Shown: positions 1 through 9,227 of the stretch, one piece after another
Layout: each line of letters begins with the position of its first letter
Numbering within the stretch: the stretch's first letter is position 1
Assembly: GCA_004322045.1 (NCBI GenBank)
Contig: SCRN01000049.1
Coordinates: 124,001 to 188,000, forward strand
Source: Paraburkholderia sp.
Lineage (GTDB): Bacteria; Pseudomonadota; Gammaproteobacteria; Burkholderiales; Burkholderiaceae
Length of the DNA: 64,000 bases
Direction of reading: 5' to 3'
Program-made: the position numbers and the translations under genes
Notes under the pieces: generated by a model
Seen by the model: only the letters and a program-made list of their open reading frames with translations
What the model was told of the DNA's origin: nothing
Databases searched by the model: none

Positions 1-1598
1 TCCGGAATATCGAGCCCCTCGCGCAGCAAGTTGATGCCGACCAGCACGTCGAATGCGCCCAGCCGCAAATCGCGGATGATTTCGACGCGCTCGACGGTAT
101 CGATGTCGCTATGCAAGTAGCGCACCTTCACGCCATGGTCGGCGAGAAACTCCGTCAACTGCTCCGCCATGCGCTTGGTCAAAACAGTGACGAGCACGCG
201 CTCGTTGACGGCCACGCGCGCGTTGATCTCACTCAGGATGTCGTCGACCTGCGACGTGGCGGGACGCACCTGCACGAGTGGGTCGACTAGGCCCGTCGGA
301 CGCACCACCTGCTCGACGACCTGCCCCGTTTGCTTTTTCTCGTAGTCGGCCGGTGTGGCGGAAACGAAGACCGCCTGGCGCATCTTGCGCTCGAACTCGT
401 GGAACTTCAGCGGCCGGTTATCCAGCGCCGAAGGCAGCCGAAAGCCGTATTGCACGAGATTTTCCTTGCGCGAGCGATCGCCGTTGTACATGGCGTTCAG
501 CTGCCCGATCAGCACGTGCGATTCGTCGAGCAACATCAGCGCATCGGGCGGCAGGTAATCGACGAGCGTCGGCGGCGGCTCGCCGGGCGCGGCGCCCGAG
601 AAATGGCGCGAGTAGTTCTCGATACCCTTGCAAAAGCCGAGTTCCTGCAACATTTCCAGATCGAAACGGGTGCGCTGCTCGAGACGCTGCGCCTCGACGA
701 GCTTGCCTTCGCTATGGAAAAACTCGAGGCGCTCGCGCAACTCCGCTTTGATCGTCTCGACGGCGCGCATGACGGTTTCGCGCGGCGTCACGTAGTGCGA
801 CGACGGATACACCGTAAAGCGCGGGATCTTTTGCCGCACGCGCCCGGTCAGCGGATCGAACAACTGCAGCGACTCGACCTCGTCGTCGAACAGCTCGATG
901 CGCAGCGCCATCTCGGCATGCTCGGCTGGAAACACGTCGATCGTATCGCCGCGCACCCGGAATGCGCCGCGCTGGAAATCGGCCTCGTTGCGGTTGTACT
1001 GCATCGCGATCAACCGCGCGATGACGTCGCGCTGACCGATCTTGTCGCCCGTGCGCAGCGTCAAGATCATCTGGTGATACTCGCTTGGGTTGCCGATACC
1101 GTAAATGGCCGACACCGTCGCGACGATCACCACGTCGCGCCGCTCCATCAGGCTCTTGGTGGCCGAAAGCCGCATTTGCTCGATGTGCTCGTTGATCGAC
1201 GAGTCCTTTTCGATGAACAAGTCGCGCTGCGGCACATACGCTTCCGGCTGGTAATAGTCGTAGTACGAAACGAAGTACTCGACCGCATTGCGCGGGAAAA
1301 ACTCGCGAAACTCCGAATAGAGCTGCGCGGCGAGCGTCTTGTTCGGCGCGAACACGATCGCGGGACGGCCGAGCCGGGCGATGACGTTGGCCATCGTGAA
1401 CGTCTTGCCCGAGCCCGTCACGCCGAGCAGCGTCTGGTACGACAAACCGTCCTCGATCCCCTCCACGAGTTGGGCGATGGCGCTCGGCTGGTCGCCGGCC
1501 GGGGGATAGGGCTGATAAAGGTGAAACGGAGAACCCTCGAATTCGACGAACTTCGATTCGTCGAGGGCTTCGGCGGCATGCGGCTGAGCTTCGGACAT
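1..1598 (-). CDS. uvrB: UvrB, excinuclease ABC subunit B (3' end outside window)
   Basis: DEAD-box-like helicase subunit of the UvrABC nucleotide excision repair complex, which loads onto damaged DNA and hands it to UvrC. The minus-strand frame from ATG at 1598 runs open to the window edge: about 532 of the roughly 670-700 residues usual for the family. The N-terminus has the [16 protein letters not shown] segment, then Walker [16 protein letters not shown], the beta-hairpin region [15 protein letters not shown], the helicase motif LLDESHV, and near the edge the [11 protein letters not shown] motif of helicase domain 2. The last residues and the UvrC-binding UVR motif lie beyond base 1. I see no LexA box (CTGT-N8-ACAG) in the region before its start, so SOS control is not evident here. 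Confidence 0.97.
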   Translation of the reverse strand, partial: MSEAQPHAAEALDESKFVEFEGSPFHLYQPYPPAGDQPSAIAQLVEGIEDGLSYQTLLGVTGSGKTFTMANVIARLGRPAIVFAPNKTLAAQLYSEFREFFPRNAVEYFVSYYDYYQPEAYVPQRDLFIEKDSSINEHIEQMRLSATKSLMERRDVVIVATVSAIYGIGNPSEYHQMILTLRTGDKIGQRDVIARLIAMQYNRNEADFQRGAFRVRGDTIDVFPAEHAEMALRIELFDDEVESLQLFDPLTGRVRQKIPRFTVYPSSHYVTPRETVMRAVETIKAELRERLEFFHSEGKLVEAQRLEQRTRFDLEMLQELGFCKGIENYSRHFSGAAPGEPPPTLVDYLPPDALMLLDESHVLIGQLNAMYNGDRSRKENLVQYGFRLPSALDNRPLKFHEFERKMRQAVFVSATPADYEKKQTGQVVEQVVRPTGLVDPLVQVRPATSQVDDILSEINARVAVNERVLVTVLTKRMAEQLTEFLADHGVKVRYLHSDIDTVERVEIIRDLRLGAFDVLVGINLLREGLDIP

Positions 1599-1901
1599 GG
1601 AAAAGGCGCTTCCTTCGCCGACAAAAGAGCCATTTTAGCGGTTCGCGGGCGCGCGAGCAGTGCCGCGTCCGCTCGCACGCCCGCTCCTTGAAAAAATGCA
1701 CGGTCGTTCAAGCCGGTGGGAGCCGCTTCGCCGTAGAAAACACCCAAAAGCGACGCCTGGATTGGTTACAATCTCACATTCAGCGCCCGCGAAACCGCTC
1801 TCGTCGAGTCGCCCCGTCGAGTCAACCCGCCCGGCGACACCGGCCGGACGAAAGCGGCGCAAGCATCGGCCCGCCAGTTTCTTACTACCGCCATAGACAC
1901 C
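1599..1901 (+). promoter_or_regulatory. uvrB/aminotransferase divergent intergenic region
   Basis: This 303-base spacer separates two divergent genes. The only promoter-like element I can point to is a TACAAT hexamer at 1767-1772 that could serve as a -10 for the downstream aminotransferase; no convincing -35 sits 17 bases before it. There is no obvious operator, LexA box or RNA gene. Start-proximal sequence of the aminotransferase lacks a strong Shine-Dalgarno. Confidence 0.3.
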
Positions 1902-3101
1902 ATGTCCCTGTTCTCCGCTGTCGAACTCGCCCCCCGCGACCCGATCCTCGGCCTCAACGAGGCCTTCAACGCCGATACGCGCCCGACCAAAGTCAACCTG
2001 GGCGTGGGCGTCTATACGAACGAAGAAGGCAAGATCCCGCTGTTGCGCGCCGTGCGCGAAGCAGAGAAGGCGCGTGTCGAGGCGGCGCTGCCGCGCGGCT
2101 ACCTGCCCATCGAAGGTATCGCCGCCTACGACGCAGCCGTGCAGAAGCTGCTGCTTGGCGACGCGTCGCCGCTGATCGCCGCGGGTCGCGTCGTCACGGC
2201 GCAAGCGTTGGGCGGCACGGGCGCGCTCAAGATCGGCGCCGATTTCCTCAAGCGCCTGAACCCGGCCGCCAAAGTCGCGATCAGCGATCCGAGCTGGGAA
2301 AATCACCGCGCCTTGTTCGAAGGCGCAGGCTTCGAAGTCGTCGCTTATCCCTACTACGATGCGCAGACGCACGGCGTCAATTTCGACGCGATGATCGCCG
2401 CGCTCAACGGCTACGCCGCCGGCACGATCGTCGTATTGCATGCCTGCTGCCATAACCCGACCGGCGTCGACCTGAGCGATGCGCAGTGGAAGCAAATCGT
2501 CGAGGTGGTCAAGGCGCGCAACCTCGTGCCGTTCCTCGACATCGCCTACCAAGGGTTCGGCGACGGCATCGACGCCGATGCCGCAGCCGTACGGCTATTC
2601 GCAGCGGCCGAGTTGAACGTGTTCGTGTCGTCTTCGTTCTCGAAGTCGTTTTCGCTGTACGGCGAACGCGTCGGCGCCCTCACGATCATCACGGATAACA
2701 AGGACGAAGGCGCACGTGTGCTCTCGCAACTGAAGCGCGTGATTCGCACGAACTACTCGAACCCGCCGACGCACGGCGGCGCGATCGTCGCAACGGTGCT
2801 CGGCACGCCGGCGCTGCGCGCCACGTGGGAAGAAGAGCTCGGGCAGATGCGCGAGCGCATCCGCGCGATGCGCAACGGCCTTGTCGAGCGCCTGAAAACC
2901 GCTGGCGTAGCGCGCGATTTCAGCTTCGTCAACGCACAGCGCGGCATGTTCTCGTACTCCGGCTTGACTTCGGCCCAAGTGGATCGCCTGCGCGAAGAAT
3001 TCGGCATCTATGCGGTGGGCACGGGCCGCATCTGCGTAGCCGCGCTCAACACGCGCAACCTCGATACCGTCGCGAACGCGATCGGTCATGTGCTGAAGTA
3101 A
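1902..3101 (+). CDS. tyrB: Aromatic/aspartate aminotransferase (class I PLP enzyme)
   Basis: Cytosolic PLP-dependent transaminase of the AspC/TyrB group, transferring amino groups between aspartate or aromatic amino acids and 2-oxoglutarate. 399 residues, the family's usual length. Visible motifs: VNLGVGVYTNEEGKIPLL near residue 31, HACCHNPTGVD (about 180-190), the aspartate of FLDIAYQGFG (213), and the PLP-lysine motif SSSFSKSFSLYGER with Lys248. The C-terminal GRICVAALN contains the substrate-carboxylate-binding Arg. TyrB and AspC cannot be told apart by eye; the symbol is the likelier of the two. Monocistronic, divergent from uvrB, and followed by a strong hairpin terminator. Confidence 0.93.
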   Translation: MSLFSAVELAPRDPILGLNEAFNADTRPTKVNLGVGVYTNEEGKIPLLRAVREAEKARVEAALPRGYLPIEGIAAYDAAVQKLLLGDASPLIAAGRVVTAQALGGTGALKIGADFLKRLNPAAKVAISDPSWENHRALFEGAGFEVVAYPYYDAQTHGVNFDAMIAALNGYAAGTIVVLHACCHNPTGVDLSDAQWKQIVEVVKARNLVPFLDIAYQGFGDGIDADAAAVRLFAAAELNVFVSSSFSKSFSLYGERVGALTIITDNKDEGARVLSQLKRVIRTNYSNPPTHGGAIVATVLGTPALRATWEEELGQMRERIRAMRNGLVERLKTAGVARDFSFVNAQRGMFSYSGLTSAQVDRLREEFGIYAVGTGRICVAALNTRNLDTVANAIGHVLK

Positions 3102-3192
3102 AACGTTGCAATGCCGGTCAGCCGCGAGCGCATGTCGTGCGTCGCATGGCCCCGGCTTGTGCGTGACTCCAGCTTGACGGCTGGACCCGCCG

Positions 3193-3224
3193 ATGGCGCC
3201 CGCTCACGGGCGCCATTTCGTTTT
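3193..3224 (+). terminator. Rho-independent terminator after aminotransferase gene
   Basis: Perfect 10-base-pair stem (ATGGCGCCCG / CGGGCGCCAT) with a 4-base CTCA loop at 3193-3216, followed by a T-rich TTCGTTTT. It lies between the aminotransferase and the convergent patatin gene and could also work in the opposite direction. Confidence 0.8.
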
Positions 3225-3227
3225 CGT

Positions 3228-4469
3228 TCACCGCAAATCGCGGTGAACGTCGTGCGTGACGAACCCTGCGTCGTTCTGCGGCATATCCAGCCAGCCCGGT
3301 TGCGCAAGGCTGTCGCGAATGTCGCGCAATCCGCAACGCCAATGCTCATGCATGGCCGACGCACCGAACTGATAGTCCTTGAAATTGCCGTCGAACACCT
3401 TGTCGCGGTAAATCAGCTGAAACACGTTGTATCGATGCGACGACGACAGTTCCTGAGCGAGCCTGCACCACGGATCGTCCCGATGCTCGGGCGCCACCCG
3501 CGCAAGCACCTCGCGCAAGACGTGCCTGAAGCGCTGCGAGTGCTCCATCATGTCGGTCACGAGCCGGGTGCGGCTCGAATATTGGATATCCTTCATTCGC
3601 CCCTGCACGTCCGTCAGGTTCGTGGGAACGGGACCGCGGGCGCTCCATAGGTCCACCTGGAACGCGAGCGTATCGCGGCGCGGCGAGGCCTGAACGACTT
3701 CGGAGAGCGGCGTGTTGGACATGAGCCCGCCATCCCAGTAAAACTCGCCCTCGATTTCCGTCGCGGCGAACCCCGGCGGCAACGATCCGGAGGCAATGAA
3801 ATGCTCGGCGCGCAGCTTCTGATGCTGGTTGTCGAAGTAAGCGAAGTTGCCGGTGCCGACGTTGACCGCGGCGACGGACACGCGCGTCTCGCCTGAATTG
3901 ATGCGATCGAAATCGCATAGGCGCTCGAGCGTCGCTTTCAACGGCGCGGTGTCGTACCAGCTGGCCGTGCCGGGCGAGCCGGAGACGAACGGCAGCGGCG
4001 GCGGCATGCGCGGCACGAAGAACCCCTTTTGGCCGTCGACGATGGCGCTCAACGCCTGCATCGTCGTGAAAGCCGCGCGCACGGGCGCCGCCGAATCGAA
4101 TAACGCGTGTTCGACCGCCGGGGGAATCGGCACGCCGTACGCTGGCTGGCACACCATGTCCCAGAAGGCCTTCAATTTCCCAACGCGATGTTCGGGCGCG
4201 TTGCCCGCGATGATCGCGGTGTTGATGGCCCCGATCGATATGCCGGCGACCCAATTGGGCACGATACCGGCTTCATGCAACCCCTCGTAGACGCCGGCTT
4301 GATAGGCGCCGAGCGCGCCGCCCCCTTGCAAGACGAGCGCCACTGTCTGGTAAGGAGGCAACGCCACGGACGGCGCAACGCTCGCCGCTCGGCCTGCCCT
4401 GGCTTGCCCGCCGGTATCGCTCGTCGACGCCGCGCTTGCGCGCACGCGTGTGGCTTTGCGCTCCCCCAT
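3228..4469 (-). CDS. Patatin-like phospholipase/lipid acyl hydrolase
   Basis: Serine hydrolase of the patatin family, 413 residues. The oxyanion-hole motif GGGALGAYQAGV is at about 49-60, the nucleophile elbow GISIG at 76-80 (Ser78), and the dyad aspartate in DGG at Asp246. A roughly 40-residue Ala/Arg/Ser-rich N-terminal extension precedes the catalytic domain; no signal peptide is evident. The C-terminal third, with SSRTRLVTDMMEHSQRFRHV, looks like the accessory region found in DUF3734-type patatins. It lies 9 bases downstream of 3-hydroxybutyrate dehydrogenase on the same strand. That pairing suggests a role in polyhydroxybutyrate or lipid-granule metabolism, but this is inference from context; the substrate is unknown. 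Confidence 0.88.
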   Translation of the reverse strand: MGERKATRVRASAASTSDTGGQARAGRAASVAPSVALPPYQTVALVLQGGGALGAYQAGVYEGLHEAGIVPNWVAGISIGAINTAIIAGNAPEHRVGKLKAFWDMVCQPAYGVPIPPAVEHALFDSAAPVRAAFTTMQALSAIVDGQKGFFVPRMPPPLPFVSGSPGTASWYDTAPLKATLERLCDFDRINSGETRVSVAAVNVGTGNFAYFDNQHQKLRAEHFIASGSLPPGFAATEIEGEFYWDGGLMSNTPLSEVVQASPRRDTLAFQVDLWSARGPVPTNLTDVQGRMKDIQYSSRTRLVTDMMEHSQRFRHVLREVLARVAPEHRDDPWCRLAQELSSSHRYNVFQLIYRDKVFDGNFKDYQFGASAMHEHWRCGLRDIRDSLAQPGWLDMPQNDAGFVTHDVHRDLR

Positions 4470-4478
4470 GAAATCTCC

Positions 4479-5276
4479 TTATTGCATGCACCAGCCGTGC
4501 GAGACGATGAACGACTGCCCCGTCAGGGCGGCGCTCGGGAACGTGCACAGGAACAGCACGGTCTGCGCGACATCTTCCACGGTGGTGAAGACGCCGTCCA
4601 CCGTCTGGCCGAGCATGACGCGCTTCACCACTTCTTCTTCGCTGATCCCGAGTTCTTTCGCCTGCTCGGGGATTTGCTTATCGACGAGCGGCGTGCGCAC
4701 GAAGCCGGGACAGACGACGTGCGAGCGCACGTTGTGCGCCGCGCCTTCTTTTGCGAGCACGCGCGAGAGGCCCAGTAGCGCATGCTTGGCCGCGACGTAG
4801 GCAGACTTCAACGGCGAAGCTTCATGCGAATGGACGGAACCCATGTAGATGACGACACCGCCGCGATCGCCTTGATACATGTGCTTGAGCGCGGCCTTGG
4901 TGGTAAGAAAAGCCCCATCGACGTGGATCGCTTGCATCTTCTTCCAATCGGAGAAGCTGTAGCTCTCGATCGGGTTGACGATCTGAATGCCCGCGTTCGA
5001 TACGAGGATGTCGACCGAACCGAACTGAGCGGCGACTTCGTCGATGCCGCTATTCACGGCTTCCTCGTTCGTCACATCCATGGCCACGCCCATGGCCTTG
5101 CCGCCGGCGGCGCGAATTTCGTCAGCCACCGCCTGCGCACCGGCCAGATTCAGATCGGCGATCGCCACGGCCGCACCCTGCGCCGCCAACGTGAGCGCGA
5201 TTTGTTTGCCGATCCCGCTCGCGGCGCCCGTCACCACTGCGGCCTTACCGTTCAGACTCGTATTCAACGACGACAT
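4479..5276 (-). CDS. bdhA: D-3-hydroxybutyrate dehydrogenase
   Basis: Short-chain dehydrogenase/reductase of 265 residues that interconverts (R)-3-hydroxybutyrate and acetoacetate with NAD, the last oxidation step of PHB use. The NAD-binding TGAASGIG motif is at residues 16-23, NAG at about 94-96, and the catalytic Ser147, Tyr160 and Lys164 sit in GSVHSHEA and SAYVAAK. The C-terminal [17 protein letters not shown] matches the usual end of bacterial HBDHs. First gene of a two-gene unit with the patatin. SDR sub-assignment rests on overall resemblance, so a related hydroxyacyl dehydrogenase is possible. Confidence 0.9.
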   Translation of the reverse strand: MSSLNTSLNGKAAVVTGAASGIGKQIALTLAAQGAAVAIADLNLAGAQAVADEIRAAGGKAMGVAMDVTNEEAVNSGIDEVAAQFGSVDILVSNAGIQIVNPIESYSFSDWKKMQAIHVDGAFLTTKAALKHMYQGDRGGVVIYMGSVHSHEASPLKSAYVAAKHALLGLSRVLAKEGAAHNVRSHVVCPGFVRTPLVDKQIPEQAKELGISEEEVVKRVMLGQTVDGVFTTVEDVAQTVLFLCTFPSAALTGQSFIVSHGWCMQ

Positions 5277-5469
5277 TCGTCACCCCTTAAGCATGCATGG
5301 ACAATGACATCATGGCGCACGGCGTGCGACAAGCTAGCCGAACGTCATATGACTTTCGGCCGAATGGAGCACCACGACCGACTTCGCTATTGTGCCCCAT
5401 CGGCCGGCGTGAGCGCGACTTGGCGCGAATGGGATTAAGCTTCGCGGGTCGACTTTTTAGGAGGCAGAC

Positions 5470-6441
5470 ATGAATTACCGGCGACTCGGCCGTTCGGGCC
5501 TGCAAGTGAGCGAGCTTTCTTTGGGCTCGTGGGTGACTTACGGCAATCAAGTGGATCGGCGCGCCGCGCGCGAATCGCTCGCGGCGGCGCGCGACGCGGG
5601 CGTCAATTTCTTCGATAACGCGGAAGTCTACGCGGGCGGCAAAGCCGAAGAAATCATGGGCCAAGCGCTCAAGGAACTGGCCTGGCCGCGCGTGAGCTAT
5701 GTCATCTCCACTAAGTTCTACTGGGGCTTGCACGAGGCGCCCAACCAATACCACACGCTCAATCGCAAGTATCTGCACAATGCGATCGACGGTTCGCTCT
5801 CTCGCCTACAACTCGATTACGTCGACCTTGTGTTTTGCCATCGCGCCGATCCTCATACCCCGCTCGAAGAGACGGTGTGGGCAATGAGCGACATGATCGC
5901 TCGCGGCAAAGCGCTCTATTGGGGCACCTCTGAATGGAGCGCCGACGAGATTCGCGCCGCTTACGAGATCGCCGAGCGCCACCATCTGCACAAGCCGGTG
6001 ATGGAGCAGCCGCAGTACAACTTGTTCTGCCGCAAGCGCGTCGAACAGGAATACAAGCGGCTCTATGAAGATATCGGGCTCGGCTTGACGACGTGGAGCC
6101 CGCTCGCGTCGGGATTGTTGACCGGGAAGTATCGTTCGGGCGTGCCGGCGGGCAGCCGCGCGCAGCTCGAAGGCTACGACTGGTTGCGCACGCGCCTGGT
6201 CGACGCCGAGAAGAACGAACGCGTCGGCAAGCTCGAACAGGTGGCGTACGAACTCGGCTGCAGCGTCGGGCAATTGGCGATCGCTTGGGTGCTCACGAAT
6301 CCGCGCGTCAGCACCGTGATCACCGGCGCATCGAGAGTCGAGCAGATCGCGGAAAACATGAAAGCGAGCGACGTCGCGGCGCGCATCACGCCCGAGGTCG
6401 CGAAACGAATCGAGGAAATCGTCGCCGGCGTCGAGCCGTAG
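5470..6441 (+). CDS. Aldo/keto reductase (Kv-beta-like)
   Basis: NADPH-dependent oxidoreductase with a TIM-barrel fold, 323 residues. The AKR catalytic tetrad is visible: Asp49 and Tyr54 in FFDNAEVYA, Lys82 in STKFYWG, and His124 in FCHRADP. The [10 protein letters not shown] and [15 protein letters not shown] stretches resemble the beta-subunit (Kv-beta/YghZ) subgroup. A strong AGGAGG Shine-Dalgarno at about 5459-5464 fixes the start. Single gene, divergent from bdhA. The physiological substrate cannot be inferred. Confidence 0.9.
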   Translation: MNYRRLGRSGLQVSELSLGSWVTYGNQVDRRAARESLAAARDAGVNFFDNAEVYAGGKAEEIMGQALKELAWPRVSYVISTKFYWGLHEAPNQYHTLNRKYLHNAIDGSLSRLQLDYVDLVFCHRADPHTPLEETVWAMSDMIARGKALYWGTSEWSADEIRAAYEIAERHHLHKPVMEQPQYNLFCRKRVEQEYKRLYEDIGLGLTTWSPLASGLLTGKYRSGVPAGSRAQLEGYDWLRTRLVDAEKNERVGKLEQVAYELGCSVGQLAIAWVLTNPRVSTVITGASRVEQIAENMKASDVAARITPEVAKRIEEIVAGVEP

Positions 6442-6594
6442 CCGCACACGCAGCGCGCAAACCGACCCGGGCGCTGCCGTACAATACGCGCCCTGCCCGC
6501 GCGTTCCGAAGGCTCGAGCGCGCCGGCTTGCGCGCTCGTCCGGCACGCACCGGGCGCCGCGCAGCCGCCCTCAAGTTTTGACTCTTTCGCCCGT

Positions 6595-7440
6595 ATGCTC
6601 AGCTACCGTCACGCGTTTCACGCCGGCAATCACGCCGATGTCCTCAAGCACGCCGTCCTCGTGCAGTTGCTGCGCTACTTGGGGCAGAAGGACAAGGCCT
6701 ATTGGTACATCGACACGCATGCCGGAGCAGGCGTGTACTCGCTCGTCGAAGGTTACGCGACCAAAACCGCCGAGTTCGAAACGGGCATCGCCAAGCTCTG
6801 GCAGCGCACGGATTTGCCCGAAGTGCTGGAAGATTATCTCGCGCAGATTCGCGCGCTGAACCCCGATGGGCAGTTGCGCTACTACCCCGGGTCACCGTAT
6901 CTGGCGTGGCGCTTGATGCGCGCCCAGGACCGCATGCGGCTTTTTGAACTCCATACGACCGAGATCGAGGTCCTGCGCCACAATTTCCGCGATGCCGGGC
7001 GGCGTGCAATGCTGTACGCCGGCGACGGCTTCGACGGCATCAAAGCGCTCCTCCCTCCGCCGCCGCGGCGTGCGCTGGTGCTCGTCGATCCGTCGTTCGA
7101 GGATAAGCACGACTACGCACGCACGCTCGGTTGCATCGAGGAAAGCCTGAAGCGGTTCGCCACGGGCATGTACGCGGTCTGGTATCCGCAGGTGACGCGC
7201 ATCGAGTCGCAGCGGTTCACCGAGCAGTTGAAAGCATTGCAGCCGACGAACTGGCTGCATGTCACGCTGACGGTGAGCCGTCCGCCGTCAGATGGCTACG
7301 GCCTCTACGGCAGCGGCATGTTCATCTTGAACCCGCCCTATACGCTCGCCGCTCAGATGAAGAAAACCCTGCCCTACCTCGTCGACGCCCTGGGACAAGA
7401 CGATACGGCCCAATTCAAGGTGGAATCGCGCGTCGCTTAG
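6595..7440 (+). CDS. rlmJ: 23S rRNA (adenine(2030)-N6)-methyltransferase RlmJ
   Basis: SAM-dependent RNA methyltransferase that modifies A2030 of 23S rRNA, 281 residues as usual. The start MLSYRHAFHAGNHADVLKH is characteristic of RlmJ, followed by the SAM-binding DTHAGAG (40-46). The N6-adenine motif IV is DPSF (165-168) instead of the more common DPPY, a conservative variant. The C-terminus has SGMFILNPPYTL. A TACAAT hexamer at 6480-6485 may be the -10 of its promoter. Its last 26 bases overlap the convergent small secreted-protein gene. Confidence 0.93.
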   Translation: MLSYRHAFHAGNHADVLKHAVLVQLLRYLGQKDKAYWYIDTHAGAGVYSLVEGYATKTAEFETGIAKLWQRTDLPEVLEDYLAQIRALNPDGQLRYYPGSPYLAWRLMRAQDRMRLFELHTTEIEVLRHNFRDAGRRAMLYAGDGFDGIKALLPPPPRRALVLVDPSFEDKHDYARTLGCIEESLKRFATGMYAVWYPQVTRIESQRFTEQLKALQPTNWLHVTLTVSRPPSDGYGLYGSGMFILNPPYTLAAQMKKTLPYLVDALGQDDTAQFKVESRVA

Positions 7441-7711
7441 CGGCGATATACGGCGCGACGACGATCGGCGGTTGGTCGCTCGTCGAATTGAGTTCCGTGG
7501 GTGTGGGCAACTGCTGCGCCGGCACCATGGGCGCACGCGAGAATGGGGCGTTTTGCAGGACCAGGCCGCTTTGGCCGTCGTGAACGCCCGTTTGCGAATC
7601 GAGCACCAATGGTTGGCCCTCGGCCAGCGCATAGGATGCGATCCCCATTGAAGCAAGACAGACCGCCGTTCGGACGGCCGTAAGTAAGCGAGGCGAGGAA
7701 GAAAAGCCCAT
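7415..7711 (-). CDS. Small secreted hypothetical protein
   Basis: 98-residue protein from ATG at 7711. Residues 1-31 form a clear Sec signal peptide: positively charged start, hydrophobic core VCLASMGIASY, cleavage expected after ALA. The mature part (about 67 residues) is polar with no motif I recognise. A TTG 15 bases upstream is in frame but less likely as start. The gene overlaps the 3' end of rlmJ by 26 bases in convergent orientation, so the two stop regions share sequence. Function unknown; expected in the periplasm or outside the cell. Confidence 0.6.
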   Translation of the reverse strand: MGFSSSPRLLTAVRTAVCLASMGIASYALAEGQPLVLDSQTGVHDGQSGLVLQNAPFSRAPMVPAQQLPTPTELNSTSDQPPIVVAPYIAAKRRAIPP

Positions 7712-7877
7712 AGGGATCGTCCGCAAGAGTACGCCGTGGCATATGGCGAGAAACGCGCCACGAATGGTCGTACCTTAACGCGCCCACAACGTCCGCGCTA
7801 GTCGCATCGATGCTGATGCGGCGGGCCGCCACTATGCGATGCGCACGCACACAGGGCCGGGCGGCACCGCATACGAC

Positions 7878-7904
7878 AAAGCCTCGCCGAGCCGGCGAGG
7901 CTTT
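7878..7904 (-). terminator. Hairpin terminator downstream of DUF3563 gene
   Basis: Perfect 11-base-pair stem AAAGCCTCGCC / GGCGAGGCTTT with a short loop, placed 66 bases past the stop of the small DUF3563 gene on its strand. The trailing T run is short (TTTGT), so its strength is uncertain; being symmetrical it may act on both strands. Confidence 0.6.
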
Positions 7905-7969
7905 CAGATAACGTGCATCTTCGCGCGCAAATCGGCGTACGAGCGCCGCTCGCGCGCCGCAGCGTACGG

Positions 7970-8116
7970 TCAGTTCGCGTAGCCGTTGATCTCGAGCGAG
8001 CGCAGGCGGCGCTCGAGATCGACGATGTCCGACGACGAAGCCAGATATGCTTCGCGGCGGGTGCGTTCGGCCGATTCAAACCAGTTGCTCAGCTTTTCGA
8101 GGATGTAGGCAAACAT
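7970..8116 (-). CDS. DUF3563 family small protein (48 aa)
   Basis: 48-codon reading frame starting at ATG 8116 and ending TGA at 7970, preceded by GGAGAACATC (GGAG Shine-Dalgarno). The product begins MFAYILEKLSNWFESAE and continues as a mostly amphipathic helix with RREAYLASSSDIVDLERRL. This matches my memory of the DUF3563 family, tiny proteins common in Burkholderiaceae and rhizobia with no known function. A TATAAT box lies 75 bases upstream and a hairpin follows, so it looks like a complete single-gene transcription unit. Confidence 0.82.
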   Translation of the reverse strand: MFAYILEKLSNWFESAERTRREAYLASSSDIVDLERRLRSLEINGYAN

Positions 8117-8178
8117 GATGTTCTCCAAGGGTCGGGTTATGTCCCCAGCGGATCGCGCATCAGGGATTTCCCGTAAAA

Positions 8179-8219
8179 GGGTTAACCCGAATTATAGAGA
8201 TGTCGGCCGAAATTGCGAG
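8179..8219 (-). promoter_or_regulatory. Promoter of the DUF3563 gene with GGGTTAACCC palindrome
   Basis: Reading the minus strand there is a consensus -10 TATAAT (plus-strand 8191-8196). Just downstream, where transcription should begin, lies the perfect 10-base palindrome GGGTTAACCC (8179-8188). No clear -35 is present. The palindrome could be a repressor operator; that is inference. Confidence 0.45.
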
Positions 8220-8322
8220 TGAAATGCTTGAATAGCGTGCATTCCGATTTGGAATGGTGCACCTCATATACTAGGGTGCTCATAAATGCACCATGGCGGT
8301 GCCATTCACTCGAATCTCTCGC

Positions 8323-8754
8323 TTAGCCTTGCAGGCAATGGCTTTGCGCCTGGTCGCCCGGTACTTGATCGCTCGCTAGCCCCTCGAGAATGGGGCAGTC
8401 TGGGCGCGCATCGCCGTGACAGTGCTGCGCGAGATGAGTCAGCGTGTCGCGCATTTCCGACAATTCCGCGATACGGCGTTCGAGGTCGGCCACGTGCTGG
8501 AGCGCTATCGCTTTCACCTCCGCGCTGGCGCGCGAGCGGTCTTGCCAGAGCGCCAGCAGTTTGCGAATGTCGTCGATCGAGAACCCCAGGTGGCGCGCTT
8601 GACGAATGAAACGCAAGGTATGGACTTCCGGCTGGCCATAGACGCGATACCCTGCGTCGGTACGCCCCTTCGGGGCCAGCAAGTGGACGCTCTCGTAATA
8701 ACGGATCATTTTTGCGGTCACCCCCGATTCGCGCGCCGCTTCTCCGATGTTCAT
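8323..8754 (-). CDS. cueR: CueR-type copper-responsive MerR regulator
   Basis: 143-residue MerR-family activator that bends and untwists promoters with a 19-base spacer when it binds Cu(I). The N-terminal winged helix is MNIGEAARESGVTAKMIRYYE. The C-terminal metal loop HCHGDARPDCPI has two cysteines eight residues apart, as in E. coli CueR (Cys112 and Cys120), followed by ILEGLA. The start chosen is ATG 8754, because the in-frame extension to 8859 would run through the operator. Divergent from copZ, which it is expected to control through the shared palindrome. Confidence 0.9.
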   Translation of the reverse strand: MNIGEAARESGVTAKMIRYYESVHLLAPKGRTDAGYRVYGQPEVHTLRFIRQARHLGFSIDDIRKLLALWQDRSRASAEVKAIALQHVADLERRIAELSEMRDTLTHLAQHCHGDARPDCPILEGLASDQVPGDQAQSHCLQG

Positions 8755-8776
8755 GCTTCGCTCCGGTTGAATGCAG

Positions 8777-8815
8777 AAAGCGTATACCTTCCCATGGCGG
8801 GAAGGTATACGCTTT
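8777..8815. promoter_or_regulatory. CueR operator, perfect 17-bp inverted repeat
   Basis: Arms AAAGCGTATACCTTCCC (8777-8793) and GGGAAGGTATACGCTTT (8799-8815) are perfect inverted repeats with a 5-base spacer. The core ACCTTCCC-N5-GGGAAGGT has the same 21-base architecture as E. coli CueR sites in copA and cueO. It lies between divergent cueR and copZ, so it can serve both promoters. Confidence 0.9.
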
Positions 8816-8899
8816 ATCGAAACGGCCCGCGGTAAGCGCGGGCATGTAGACCAAACCACCTCGTTATCGTCCTAACCTTTTTGAAGGGAAAACCTTGCA

Positions 8900-9115
8900 A
8901 TGATCGAATTTCAAGTGGAAGGCATGAGCTGCCAGCATTGCGTGGGCGCCGTAACCAAGGCGATTCGTGCACTAGACACGGCCGCGCTCGTCGAAGTGAA
9001 CCTCGAGAACGGCCGAGTGCGTGTCCAATCGCAGGCGACGTCCGAGCAGATCGGTAGTGCGATCGTCGACGCCGGTTATGAGGTAAAGGGCAGCCGGACG
9101 ATCGTCGATGCATGA
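8900..9115 (+). CDS. copZ: CopZ-like copper chaperone (HMA domain)
   Basis: 71-residue heavy-metal-associated domain protein with a ferredoxin-like fold. The Cu(I)-binding motif GMSCQHC is at residues 8-14, and the rest follows the family pattern (VEVNLENGRV, IVDAGYEV). It probably carries cytosolic Cu(I) to a P-type ATPase and passes it to CueR. Unlike the usual copA-copZ arrangement, no copper ATPase gene lies beside it here. Confidence 0.88.
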   Translation: MIEFQVEGMSCQHCVGAVTKAIRALDTAALVEVNLENGRVRVQSQATSEQIGSAIVDAGYEVKGSRTIVDA

Positions 9116-9227
9116 CGTCGCCGCGGTCCCCGATCCGCACGCGAAGGCTGCGGTGTAGCGCCGCACCGCCAACCGTTGAAGGCATGCGCGAGCGGCGCGA
9201 TGCCGCCGCCGTCGCGGTTTTAACCCT

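Noticed and set aside
330-1691. 453-codon plus-strand frame opposite uvrB
   Set aside because: Shadow of uvrB; the minus frame shows all UvrB motifs.
1599-1901. LexA box for uvrB
   Set aside because: No CTGT-N8-ACAG or close variant found in the spacer.
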